Below are positions 1-8,384 of a stretch of DNA of 64,000 nt, one piece after another; the stretch's first letter is position 1; every line of letters begins with the position of its first letter. The stretch is from Paracoccaceae bacterium. Lineage in GTDB: Bacteria; Pseudomonadota; Alphaproteobacteria; Rhodobacterales; Rhodobacteraceae. The notes beneath the pieces are model-generated. The model made no database searches. It was not told the DNA's origin and saw only the letters and a list, made by a program, of their open reading frames with translations. Position numbers and translations under genes: made by a program. The stretch is from the NCBI GenBank assembly GCA_030148225.1, contig JASBTX010000042.1, forward strand, positions 248,001-312,000, in the 5' to 3' direction.

Positions 1-490
1 CGGTTCGGTGCAAACGGATTGCGTGCAACCCTTCCCAGTTGCCTTCGCCATATCTGATGGCAGCGTTGTACGTTGAGCTTTTCAAATTGATCAGGTTCGC
101 CTCCGGGGTCGCTGTGATTGTTAAATCTGGGTACGACAAATGAAACTCTGCAAGTCGGGGCATCAGTATGCGATCCGAAAAATAAGGTGGAACGGAGATT
201 CGGAGCTCGCCCTTCAGCACGTCACCACCTAAAGCCAATGATGCTTGTTCAATCTCGTCGAATAGTCTGGTTAGCTTCGCACCAAGTTCTTTCGCCGCTG
301 TCGTTGACTCCACCCGGCGTGTACGTCTGTCAAATAGACGAACGTCAAAGTACGCCTCCAACAACTTGATCTGACGGCTCACGGCAGCATGGGTGACACA
401 AAGTTCGTCGGCGGCATCTTTGAAACTCTGATGCCTTGCGGCTGCTTCGAATGCTCGAAGCTGATTTAGATTTGGTAGTTTGCGTGCCAT
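1..490 (-). CDS. LysR-family transcriptional regulator (GcvA-like), 3' end cut by window edge
   Basis: Reading the minus strand from an ATG at 488-490 gives an N-terminus MARKLPNLNQLRAFEAAAR followed by a classic LysR winged helix (SFKDAADELCVTHAAVSRQI, about residues 22-41) and the start of a substrate-binding domain (about residues 90-163). The protein runs off the window after about 163 residues; full LysR proteins are about 300. The Leu-x-x-Leu-x-Ala-Phe-Glu-Ala-Ala start and the Thr-His-Ala-Ala-Val-Ser recognition helix resemble the GcvA/AmpR branch. LysR proteins usually regulate a divergent neighbour, which here would be the small gene at 611. The DNA is visibly more AT-rich than the genes from ccrM onward. 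Family is certain; the effector and target are not. Confidence 0.9.
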   Translation of the reverse strand, partial: MARKLPNLNQLRAFEAAARHQSFKDAADELCVTHAAVSRQIKLLEAYFDVRLFDRRTRRVESTTAAKELGAKLTRLFDEIEQASLALGGDVLKGELRISVPPYFSDRILMPRLAEFHLSYPDLTITATPEANLINLKSSTYNAAIRYGEGNWEGLHAIRLHRT

Positions 491-610
491 CTCATGAGTA
501 AGTTTTCCTAACGCATTGTTTGAGAATTGGTCGTTTGTGTCAAACAGCGAAGCATCGCAGTCTCTGTGCCAACGATCAATCAATGCCAATTAACAGAAGG
601 AAACTGATCG

Positions 611-826
611 ATGAATTTGCACCAGAATAGTCAATCAAGCCAAAGTTATTTGAACGTTGAACTGATGAAAATTGGCAGTCCTGCTGTCAAATCACACGAA
701 TTTCATGGGCGAACGGACTTGCCAGAGTTGGTTTCGTGGAAATGCATCACTTGCAAATATCTGGCTCAGCGGTTCTTAGCCGCAAGCGAATGGTTCGATG
801 CCCGATCCAACCTTCAGAAGGCGTGA
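611..826 (+). CDS. small hypothetical protein divergent from LysR
   Basis: A 71-residue frame starts with ATG 8 bases after an AAGGAA ribosome site, so translation is plausible. It sits divergent from the LysR gene, 120 bases away, the usual place for a LysR target. The product contains a Cys-x-x-Cys pair (CITC, about residues 45-48) and a basic/aromatic tail, with no signal peptide or membrane segment. The tail faintly recalls the N-terminal part of DUF1127 (YjiS-like) proteins, but the diagnostic Asp-Ile-Gly motif is absent, so it could be a truncated remnant. I do not recognise a function. The following ~120 bases up to the terminator at 951 hold nothing I can identify. Confidence 0.35.
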   Translation: MNLHQNSQSSQSYLNVELMKIGSPAVKSHEFHGRTDLPELVSWKCITCKYLAQRFLAASEWFDARSNLQKA

Positions 827-950
827 GTGGCCCGAAGAAATCTATTTTCATTTTCAGTCGCGAATACGTGGTCGTGCGGGACCCACTCCCGCCATCCATG
901 ATCAACGTGAACAACCGCAGCACACCGCGTCCCGCCGGGCAATCGCCACG

Positions 951-978
951 AAAAAAAGGCCCCGCCAGGGGCGGGGCC
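951..978 (-). terminator. Rho-independent terminator of ccrM
   Basis: On the minus strand a perfect 9-bp stem, GGCCCCGCC / GGCGGGGCC with a 3-base loop, is followed directly by seven T residues. It lies about 50 bases past the ccrM stop, so it ends the rnhB-ccrM transcript. Confidence 0.9.
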
Positions 979-1028
979 AAGTTAGTGCCATGTAGTCAGG
1001 CCACAGGCACCGGCGGTATTCGTGAAAT

Positions 1029-2226
<1,198 letters not shown>

Positions 2227-2232
2227 AACACG

Positions 2233-2874
2233 TTAAGAATACCTCTTGCTCAACATGTTGTGGACGGGCCCATAGGTGCGCCGATGATGTTGTGTAACGC
2301 CATAGTCATTTAAGGCAGCAATGTGGCTTTTTGTGGGATAGCCTGCGTTCTGTTCCCATCCATAGCCCGGATGGTGTTGCGCCAAATCCACCATCACCCT
2401 GTCGCGCGTCACCTTGGCAATGACCGAAGCCGCGGCAATCGAGAGTGATTTGCCGTCGCCGCCGATGATCGCCCGGCCGGGGCAGGGCAGCCCGTCAGGT
2501 ACATCGCGCCCGTCGATCAGGACGTGATCAGGGGGGACATCCAGCCCCAGCAGGGCGCGCCGCATCGCCAGATGCGTCGCCATGCGGATATTCAGCGTCT
2601 CGATCTCGGCGACGCTGGCATGGGCGACCGATACCCGGGCCATCCGCATCAGCGCATCAAAGAGGTATTCGCGCCGCTTCGCGGTCAGTTTCTTGGAATC
2701 GTTCAGCCCCTCGGGGATGGCGCGCGGGTTCAGGATCACCGCAGCCGCGGTAACCGGCCCGGCGATGGGCCCGCGCCCGGCCTCGTCAATGCCGGCAATC
2801 CGGGCATGGCCATGGCGCATCAAATCGTCCTCGTGGCTGTAATCCGGTCTGTCTCGCATGGCCAACCGATGCAT
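2233..2874 (-). CDS. rnhB: Ribonuclease HII
   Basis: This 213-residue enzyme removes ribonucleotides and RNA primers from RNA/DNA hybrids. The signature GIDEAGRGP is at residues 28-36, giving metal ligands Asp30 and Glu31; the other acidic ligands are Asp121 (in VLIDG) and Asp158 (in VTRD). The C-terminal YPTKSH and HRRTYGPV motifs are intact and the length is normal. The gene lies directly upstream of ccrM on the same strand, an arrangement frequent in Rhodobacterales. Alternative in-frame starts (Met6, Met19) exist; the longest is given, and Met19 would still keep the catalytic core. Confidence 0.95.
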   Translation of the reverse strand: MHRLAMRDRPDYSHEDDLMRHGHARIAGIDEAGRGPIAGPVTAAAVILNPRAIPEGLNDSKKLTAKRREYLFDALMRMARVSVAHASVAEIETLNIRMATHLAMRRALLGLDVPPDHVLIDGRDVPDGLPCPGRAIIGGDGKSLSIAAASVIAKVTRDRVMVDLAQHHPGYGWEQNAGYPTKSHIAALNDYGVTQHHRRTYGPVHNMLSKRYS

Positions 2875-2895
2875 CGCCCCGACCGGGCGCGCAAC

Positions 2896-2924
2896 AAAAA
2901 AGCGCCGGGATTTCTCCCGACGCT
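2896..2924 (-). terminator. Rho-independent terminator
   Basis: On the minus strand AGCGTCGGGA and TCCCGGCGCT form a 10-bp stem (one mismatch) around a GAAA tetraloop, followed by a T run. It lies 34 bases beyond the stop of the lysine-rich exported protein gene and separates it from rnhB. Confidence 0.85.
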
Positions 2925-2957
2925 CCCTGCTCGATACCTGATGAAAACCGAGGAGGA

Positions 2958-3383
2958 TCAGTTATAGCCGTGTCTGGCCAGGCACCGCTGCGCGTAATAT
3001 TTTTCCCAGCCGGTCGGCGTCCAGCGCTTGCGCAGGCACTCCTTGGGCTTGGTATCGACAAGGCCCAGACGCTCCAGGCACTTCTGGCTCTTGTAGGTGA
3101 CCCAGCCATTTTCGGTCCAGCGCTGGCGCAGACACTGCTTGGCCTTCGGCTTGGGCTTGGGCTTGTGCGCGACATGCTTCTTTTTCTTCGCCGGGGGCTG
3201 ATAGGTCTGAACCGCGGCGGCCTTCTTCTTCTTGTTTTTATCGATCTCGTTGGCGATCAGAGCTACCGCGGCAATCCCCAGAAGCGCACGCGAGATATCG
3301 TGATTGGCTGCGGCGGGCTTCACGGCAACGGGTGAAACGACAATGGCGGCCGCGGCGAGTGTGGTTGTAATCGACTTGATCAT
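2958..3383 (-). CDS. Exported lysine-rich protein with two Cys/Trp repeats
   Basis: The 141-residue product starts with a signal peptide (about residues 1-26, ending Ala-Ala-Ala), then a short hydrophobic stretch, a very basic low-complexity linker (Lys/Pro/Ala, about 50-82), and two copies of a ~24-residue repeat. Each repeat has the pattern C-L-R-x-R-W-T-x-x-G-W-x-x-Y-x-x-x-x-C-L, so there are paired cysteines and conserved Trp residues in each copy. No known catalytic motif is visible. It is probably periplasmic, with the cysteines forming disulfides. The gene diverges from the small exported protein at 3556, and two operator-like palindromes lie between them. Function unknown. Confidence 0.75.
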   Translation of the reverse strand: MIKSITTTLAAAAIVVSPVAVKPAAANHDISRALLGIAAVALIANEIDKNKKKKAAAVQTYQPPAKKKKHVAHKPKPKPKAKQCLRQRWTENGWVTYKSQKCLERLGLVDTKPKECLRKRWTPTGWEKYYAQRCLARHGYN

Positions 3384-3483
3384 GGGTACATCCCCTTTGT
3401 TGTGATCCGGCGACCCCGCGCCACCGGTATTGGATGAACCAACCGTGGCCGCACCCCGGACTGCGAGGCAATAACACCACCCT

Positions 3484-3530
3484 GTTATCGAATAACACGT
3501 CCCGACACGGCCTTTGGTTATTGAATAACC
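3484..3530. promoter_or_regulatory. Two operator-like palindromes between divergent genes
   Basis: GTTATCGAATAAC (3484-3496) and GGTTATTGAATAACC (3516-3530) share the pattern GTTAT-N3-ATAAC and their centres are 33 bases apart, close to three helical turns. A further ATAAC half-site is at 3471-3475. They sit between the divergent exported-protein genes at 3383(-) and 3556(+), where a regulator could control both. The binding protein is unknown. Confidence 0.55.
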
Positions 3531-3555
3531 TTAAGGGTTTGGGGAAGGTGGGGGC

Positions 3556-3840
3556 ATGAAACACCTTATATATATCATCGCAGCGCTAATGATCGCAGCA
3601 CCGGCCAACGCGGCCTGCTATGTCGATTACAAGGCCAAGCGCACCTACCCGCTCAAGCTCCACTATGGCGTGATGAAGATCAGCAATGGTGATTGTGCCG
3701 GGCTGAGTGGGCTGCGATCCACCGTTTCCGCGCGGCTCACGTCAAATGGCTGGCAGCTTTTGAACATCCTCTCTACATTTGACGAAACGGGGCTGAGCGC
3801 GCGAAAGGGAAATGCCGGAGAATTCTATCTCAAGTACTGA
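3556..3840 (+). CDS. Small exported protein of unknown function
   Basis: The 94-residue product has a clear signal peptide (MKHLIYIIAALMIAAPANA, cleavage before Ala-Cys) and a mature part of about 74 residues with two cysteines (Cys21 and Cys47) that could form one disulfide. The pattern DYKAKRTYPLKLHYGVM near the mature N-terminus and the closing GEFYLKY suggest a small compact periplasmic fold. A GGAAGG ribosome site precedes the ATG. Its 3' end overlaps the next gene by 29 bases, so the two are probably translated together. No function can be assigned. Confidence 0.75.
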   Translation: MKHLIYIIAALMIAAPANAACYVDYKAKRTYPLKLHYGVMKISNGDCAGLSGLRSTVSARLTSNGWQLLNILSTFDETGLSARKGNAGEFYLKY

Positions 3841-4516
3841 GACCGTCAAAGCCAGCAACCGCGTCGTGATCTTCGGGGTGCTCGCGATTGTCGTCATTCT
3901 GCTGGTGGCGGCGCTCGTGCTCTTTGTGAACCTGCCGGATGCCAATGCCTTCAACGAACGGGTCGAGCGGATATTCGTCGAAAACGACGATCTGACCTCG
4001 GCAGCCGAAATCAAGCTTCTGGAAATCCTCGCCCAGTCGGGCACCTCGTTTTCCGAAACGCTCGCATCCTACCGTTTCGTGATCTTCGTCCTGCTTGTCT
4101 TTGCCACCGCGCTCCTCGTGGCGTCGCTTGTCTTTCTCATCGCGCTTGTCGCGCTCAACCGGCGCATGGCCCAGGTCGAGCGCGCGGGCATTCAGGTCAA
4201 TTCGCTGATCGTCAGCCGCGAGGAACGCAAGGTCTTTCTCAACAACATGGAATTCAAGCTCACCGAAGCCTCGATCGAAACGCTGTCGATTCTGGCCGAG
4301 GCGCGGCTTGACGATGACGTGCTGACCGGAATCGAGCTCGAGGCGATCCTCTCGGGCAAGCCCGCCGCCGATTGCGAAGAGGCCGCAGGCGCCACGCGTA
4401 TCAAACGGCTGCGTGATCAGCTGGGCAATCAGATGGTCAGCGAGTTGCTGATCAAGAATATCAGCCGCAAGGGCTATATGCTGGCCATCGACAAAAACGT
4501 TATCCGGATGCTCTGA
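3812..4516 (+). CDS. Two-pass membrane protein with C-terminal OmpR-type winged-helix domain
   Basis: The 234-residue protein has two membrane segments (about 18-40 and 88-116) flanking a ~45-residue acidic loop, then a C-terminal domain (about 134-230). That domain follows the OmpR/PhoB winged-helix pattern: an opening beta hairpin (SREERKVFLNN), a FKLTEASIETLSILAEA helix, a TRIKRLRDQLG recognition-helix region and a closing SRKGYML wing. With two membrane spans both termini are probably cytoplasmic. This is the reverse of ToxR/CadC, where the winged helix is N-terminal and a single span follows. It could be a membrane-bound one-component regulator sensing through the loop. Domain assignment rests on pattern only. 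Confidence 0.65.
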   Translation: MPENSISSTETVKASNRVVIFGVLAIVVILLVAALVLFVNLPDANAFNERVERIFVENDDLTSAAEIKLLEILAQSGTSFSETLASYRFVIFVLLVFATALLVASLVFLIALVALNRRMAQVERAGIQVNSLIVSREERKVFLNNMEFKLTEASIETLSILAEARLDDDVLTGIELEAILSGKPAADCEEAAGATRIKRLRDQLGNQMVSELLIKNISRKGYMLAIDKNVIRML

Positions 4517-4523
4517 TCCGGTC

Positions 4524-4544
4524 TTCATTGTTCTGAAAATACCT
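4524..4544 (+). repeat. Dispersed 21-bp repeat, copy 1
   Basis: TTCATTGTTCTGAAAATACC followed by T starts 8 bases after the winged-helix gene stop and runs into GC-rich sequence. The same core occurs near 20032, 22951, 23027 (inverted), 35668 and, degenerate, near 45898. All copies are intergenic at gene borders, as expected of a REP-like element. Confidence 0.65.
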
Positions 4545-4574
4545 GTGGCCCCCGGCCTGCCACAGCGCGACCGG

Positions 4575-5603
4575 TCAGGCAGGCAGCCGCGACAGCGCCC
4601 ATCTGCCTGCTTCGGCCACCGTCGCATCCGCATCACCTGCCAGATGCCGCGCGGCATCCCGAAGGCGCGCACTGCCGGAATTGCCGATGGCATAGGCCAC
4701 ATTGCGTACAAACCGCCCCCGGCCCGTGCGCTTGATGGGTGAGCCGGCGAACATCTTGCGAAATGCGGCATCATCCAGCCGCGCCAGCCGGTCCAGCTCC
4801 GGTGCGGTCAGATCCTCCCGCGCGTGATATTTTTGCTCCTGCGCCGAAACCGCGAATTTGTTCCACGGACAGACAGCCAGACAATCATCGCAGCCATAGA
4901 TGCGGTTGCCCATCAGCGGGCGCAGCGCCGGGTCCACAGGCCCGTCATGTTCGATCGTCAGATAGGAAATGCAACGCCGCGCATCCAGCCGGTAAGGAGC
5001 GGGAAAGGCATCCGTGGGGCAGATATCCAGACATGCCCGGCAATTGCCGCAGGCATCGGCACCGGGCCTGTCGGGTGCAATTTCCAGCGTCGTAAAGATC
5101 GCGCCCAGAAAAAACCAGTTGCCCAGATCGCGCGAGACGAGGTTCGTGTGCTTGCCCTGCCAGCCCAGCCCGGCCGCAGCGCCCAGCGGTTTTTCCATCA
5201 CCGGGGCCGTATCGACAAAGACCTTGATCTCACCGCCACCGGCATCGATCAGCCAGCGACCGACCCGTTTCAGCCGCTTTTTGACGATATCATGATAGTC
5301 GCGGTTGCGGGCATAGACACTTATTGCACCACGCTCGTGCTGGTCCAGCACCGCCAGCGGATCGTCCTGCGGCGTATAGGGCTCGGCCAGCATGATCACC
5401 GAGCGCGCCTCGGGCCAGAGCGCGGCAGCGTTGCCCCGCCAATGGGTGCGCTCCGCCATCCAGCCCATCTGCCCGTGATAGCCCAAATCCAGAAAGGCGC
5501 GCAGCCTCTCGGCGGTTTCAGGCACACTATCGGGGCGGCAAATGCCGACCTTTGCAAATCCCGCATCGCGGGCAAATTCGATGAGTTGCTCTTTCAGCGT
5601 CAA
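4575..5603 (-). CDS. queG: Epoxyqueuosine reductase QueG
   Basis: QueG performs the last step of queuosine synthesis, reducing epoxyqueuosine in tRNA with cobalamin and two [4Fe-4S] clusters. Two ferredoxin-type motifs are seen: Cys185, 188, 191 and 195, then Cys211 with Cys238, 241 and 245. The VDTAPVMEK motif (Asp131) matches the catalytic acid region. The N-terminal DUF1730-type region and a C-terminal HEAT-like helix pair ([12 protein letters not shown]) complete a normal-length enzyme of 342 residues. A longer ATG frame exists upstream, but it would run far into fzlA; the TTG at 5603 overlaps the fzlA stop as TTGA and puts [11 protein letters not shown] at the N-terminus, so I chose that start. 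Confidence 0.93.
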   Translation of the reverse strand: MTLKEQLIEFARDAGFAKVGICRPDSVPETAERLRAFLDLGYHGQMGWMAERTHWRGNAAALWPEARSVIMLAEPYTPQDDPLAVLDQHERGAISVYARNRDYHDIVKKRLKRVGRWLIDAGGGEIKVFVDTAPVMEKPLGAAAGLGWQGKHTNLVSRDLGNWFFLGAIFTTLEIAPDRPGADACGNCRACLDICPTDAFPAPYRLDARRCISYLTIEHDGPVDPALRPLMGNRIYGCDDCLAVCPWNKFAVSAQEQKYHAREDLTAPELDRLARLDDAAFRKMFAGSPIKRTGRGRFVRNVAYAIGNSGSARLRDAARHLAGDADATVAEAGRWALSRLPA

Positions 5604-6265
5604 AAATCCAGATCCGCGTAATGCGCGGGCTGGGGAAATCCGGGGACCTGATCGGCAAGGATCGAACGAAAGGCAGGTCGCGACTTGATCTTGGCATACC
5701 ATTCGCGCACCTGGGCGCTGCGGTTCCAGTCGACATCGCGGATATAGTCGAGCGATGACAGATGCGCTGCCGCCGCGAAATCGGCCATGGTCATCGCATC
5801 CCCGGCCAGCCAGCGGCGCTGATCCAGCAGCCAGCCCATGTAATCGAGGTGGAACTTGATGCGCCGTGCGCCGATCTTGACATTCGAACTGTCGGGATAG
5901 CCCGCGCCGGTCAGCTTCTTGTTGACCCGCTCATACAGGAGTTTCGAGGTCACCTCGTTGTGGAACTTGTCATCGAACCAGCTGACCAGACGGCGAACCT
6001 CGGCGCGCTCGGCCGGGGTTTTGGGCATCAGCGCGGGGCTGGGATAAACCTCTTCCAGATATTCGCAGATCGCGCTGCTTTCGCTCAGGGTCAGGCCGTT
6101 TGTGCGCAGGACGGGCACCTTGCCCGCCGGGTTTCGGCGCAGGAATTCCGGGCTCTCCTCCCAATAGCGCTCATCGATCAGTTCGACCTCGATCTTCTTT
6201 TCGCCCAGGACCAGGCGGACTTTTCGGCAAAACGGTGACAGGGGTGTGTGATAGAGGCGGTTCAT
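5600..6265 (-). CDS. fzlA: Glutathione S-transferase fold protein, FzlA-like cell-division factor
   Basis: The 221-residue protein has an N-terminal thioredoxin-like half ([20 protein letters not shown], about residues 4-23; [20 protein letters not shown]) and an all-helical C-terminal half. The stretch [20 protein letters not shown] and the C-terminal tail ending HYADLDF are what I recall of FzlA, the FtsZ-binding GST homologue of alphaproteobacteria that promotes constriction. Plain GSTs and maleylacetoacetate isomerases differ there. It is upstream of queG with a TTGA overlap. The start MNRLYHT is chosen over an upstream in-frame ATG because homologues begin just before the LYH strand. Assignment to FzlA is by remembered sequence, without a search. 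Confidence 0.75.
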   Translation of the reverse strand: MNRLYHTPLSPFCRKVRLVLGEKKIEVELIDERYWEESPEFLRRNPAGKVPVLRTNGLTLSESSAICEYLEEVYPSPALMPKTPAERAEVRRLVSWFDDKFHNEVTSKLLYERVNKKLTGAGYPDSSNVKIGARRIKFHLDYMGWLLDQRRWLAGDAMTMADFAAAAHLSSLDYIRDVDWNRSAQVREWYAKIKSRPAFRSILADQVPGFPQPAHYADLDF

Positions 6266-6311
6266 CCGGTGTGCTCGGCTTTTTCTGCTTTGGTCCCTAT
6301 TGCCCTTAGTA

Positions 6312-7046
6312 TCAGCGGTTTTCAACCTCGAAGCACGCGGCGCGACCATCACGGTCAATCGTTGCCGCACCATCGGCGACCTGTTCGGCCCATCTCAGGT
6401 TCTTGGCAGACAGGTTGGCGGCGTCCCGGCCCTTGGGATTGGGCAGAACGACGGCAATCCGCGCGGCCTGAGCCGCCGTCAGTCGCGCGGGCTCGGTGCG
6501 GAAATAGGCATGTGCCGCCGCATCGATGCCGAACACGCCCTCGTCAAACTCGACAATGTTCAGATAGACCTCGAGGATACGCTGTTTTGTCCAGATGATT
6601 TCGACGATCGGCGTCAGAAACGCCTCGAGTGCCTTGCGCGTCCAGCTTCGGCCCTGCCACAGAAACAGGTTCTTGACCATCTGCTGGGTGATGGTCGACG
6701 CGCCGCGCAGACTGCCGCCATCGATCGCGGTGCGTATCTGCTCCATGTCGAAACCCCAGTGCAGGCAGAAATTGGCGTCTTCGGCGGCAACGACGGATCG
6801 CGCAAAGACCGGGGCGACTTCGGTGATCGGAATCCATTGCCGGTCAATGCCGCCCAGACGGCGCGCCTCGGCGATCATATAGGCGGTTGTGGGCGGATTG
6901 ACCGCTGCAAATAGCGTGATGACTGCCACGACTGCGGCAAAGATCAGCAAAAACACATTGCGCAGGCCCCGGCGCATTCGCCGGACCGGCCCAAGCCGCG
7001 GTTTGGCAGGCTTCTTACGCTTGCGTGGTCTGAAATACCTGAACAC
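6312..7046 (-). CDS. mtgA: Monofunctional biosynthetic peptidoglycan transglycosylase
   Basis: MtgA polymerises lipid II into glycan strands. The 244-residue product has a basic cytoplasmic tail (1-30), one membrane anchor (about 31-50) and a GT51 domain. Motifs are intact: catalytic Glu89 in AAEDANF, RGASTITQQ at 114-122, and the YLNIVEF motif near 161-167. The start shown is GTG and lies inside a long inverted repeat without a clear ribosome site; Met24 is an in-frame alternative that would remove most of the basic tail. It is upstream of fzlA on the same strand, so two division/wall genes are neighbours. Confidence 0.93.
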   Translation of the reverse strand: MFRYFRPRKRKKPAKPRLGPVRRMRRGLRNVFLLIFAAVVAVITLFAAVNPPTTAYMIAEARRLGGIDRQWIPITEVAPVFARSVVAAEDANFCLHWGFDMEQIRTAIDGGSLRGASTITQQMVKNLFLWQGRSWTRKALEAFLTPIVEIIWTKQRILEVYLNIVEFDEGVFGIDAAAHAYFRTEPARLTAAQAARIAVVLPNPKGRDAANLSAKNLRWAEQVADGAATIDRDGRAACFEVENR

Positions 7047-7078
7047 GGGCGCGTTAAGACATGACGCGCCCGTTCAGG
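7038..7078 (-). repeat. Inverted repeat spanning the mtgA start
   Basis: CCTGAAC plus CGGGCGCGT (7038-7054) pair with ACGCGCCCG plus TTCAGG (7064-7078), a ~15-bp stem with a small bulge and a 9-base loop. It lies between the DUF4189 gene and mtgA and overlaps the proposed GTG start of mtgA. There is no T run, so it may be an attenuator or translation-blocking hairpin, or a Rho-type end for the upstream gene. Confidence 0.6.
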
Positions 7079-7095
7079 TCAAGAATGGAGCGTTG

Positions 7096-7449
7096 TCAGA
7101 ACGCGCAGGCCGACACCTCGACCCAGCAGTCACGGCCATGATCTTCGCACAGAAAGACCGAAACCTCACGTGCCCATTCCTCGTTCGCGCGCGCGGCAAA
7201 GCCCCATGCGCCGGAGGATGAAATCGCGATCGCACCACAGGAATTGACGAATGTATGCACGTTGTCGCAATCCCATTCGCAATAGCCCTGCATCGAGTTG
7301 ACAGCCTCGTCGCCCGACCAGTGGCCGACCGACCAGCCCCATGCGCCGCCGGGCCCGACACCGACCGCACCCCATGCCTGCGCATGCGCGGCGGTGGCAA
7401 ATCCCAGAATGGCGGCAGAGGCCGCGATAAGTATTCTTGAATTGCGCAT
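7096..7449 (-). CDS. DUF4189 domain exported protein
   Basis: From the ATG at 7449 the product is 117 residues: signal peptide MRNSRILIAASAAILGFATA with cleavage near AAHA, then a DUF4189-type domain. Evidence for the domain is the WGAVGVGPGGAWGWSVGH start, a Cys pair around EWDCDNVHTF, the CGAIAISSSGAWGF repeat of the strand pattern and a terminal cysteine pair. Four to six cysteines suggest disulfides in the periplasm. A start seven codons earlier is possible, but MRNSR gives the cleaner signal peptide. Role unknown for the family. Confidence 0.75.
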   Translation of the reverse strand: MRNSRILIAASAAILGFATAAHAQAWGAVGVGPGGAWGWSVGHWSGDEAVNSMQGYCEWDCDNVHTFVNSCGAIAISSSGAWGFAARANEEWAREVSVFLCEDHGRDCWVEVSACAF

Positions 7450-7511
7450 TTTAAATCCCCCTAGAGTCACATGGCGTCAGCCTGCCCGGAAACCGTTGAA
7501 AAAGCAAATTT

Positions 7512-8381
7512 TTACTGAATCGGTCCCAGCAGGCAGGCTTCACGCGCCGTCAGAACAGGGCGTGCGGTCAACACTTCGGGCGACCTGCCCGCCGGAGTTT
7601 CGGGATAGAGACGCGACAATTCCTCGGCGAGGCCGGGGATCGTTTTTGCGGCATCGCCACCGGAATAAAAACTCTCGGTTGGCAGGTTTTCGGCAAAGAT
7701 GATCTCGTGATCGGCGAACATCAGATGGAAATACCGGATGCTCTCGCGCGGCTGGCGATAGATCGTGTCGCCATTGACCAGATGCTTGGCAGCGACCAGA
7801 ACTTCGTTTTCTCCGGCGATCAGTTCGGCGCGCCAGCCCGTGATCAGCATCCGGTGCTGCGGCGATACCAGCAGGTCGCGTTCATTGCCCATTGTTCCGG
7901 CTGTAAAACAGATGGGCGCCAGGTCGCCCGAGGCATCGACAACGCGCCGCCCGACCCATTCCAGTTCCTGCAGGCCATGATCCATGGTCCGTAACCTGTC
8001 GCCCGGCACAAGCGATTCTACCGGCAGCTTGCCACGATCCGTCTCGATCAGGGTCCCTTCGGCAAAGCAGGTCACGCCAACCAGCGTGATGGTAACGACC
8101 TGAGTATCGGTCCCGCCGGTATCGGTCAGCTGGACGGTGAACAAATCGTCAAGCTCTTCCCCCGGATCCAGCGCCGTATAAGCGGGATGGGTTTCGTCGA
8201 GGTCATAGCTCCATTCGCCGGTACTGGCGTCAATCGTCGCAACGCCATAGCTGGGGCCGCTGATGATCGACCATGTGTCGTTTGGGTAACGAAAATTCAG
8301 ATCATCCAGATCGCCCGTGACAATGTCGCTGGGCTCAGTCGGGGAACCGGTTGTATCACCGACAATGATCGGTGCGCCCAT
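7512..8381 (-). CDS. VCBS-like plus Hint-domain protein
   Basis: The 289-residue protein has a cadherin-like/VCBS-type beta domain (about 15-100, SGPSYGVATIDASTGEWSYD) and a Hint_2-type domain (about 104-250). The Hint part starts with Cys105 in VTCFAEGTLIET, the self-splicing nucleophile position, and has LVPGDRLRT and VSPQHRML (His176). Hint domains usually cleave or splice themselves, releasing an N-terminal piece, and in Rhodobacteraceae they often cap secreted type I adhesins. No signal peptide and no GGxGxDxLx RTX repeats are present. The start is 3 bases after the HlyC-like gene with a GGGGAGGG ribosome site, so the two form a tight pair. Confidence 0.82.
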   Translation of the reverse strand: MGAPIIVGDTTGSPTEPSDIVTGDLDDLNFRYPNDTWSIISGPSYGVATIDASTGEWSYDLDETHPAYTALDPGEELDDLFTVQLTDTGGTDTQVVTITLVGVTCFAEGTLIETDRGKLPVESLVPGDRLRTMDHGLQELEWVGRRVVDASGDLAPICFTAGTMGNERDLLVSPQHRMLITGWRAELIAGENEVLVAAKHLVNGDTIYRQPRESIRYFHLMFADHEIIFAENLPTESFYSGGDAAKTIPGLAEELSRLYPETPAGRSPEVLTARPVLTAREACLLGPIQ

Positions 8382-8384
8382 GGT

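Noticed and set aside
3830..4774. 314-residue minus-strand open frame opposite the winged-helix gene
   Set aside because: It is opposite a gene with clear membrane segments and domain pattern, and its product is low-complexity with no motif.
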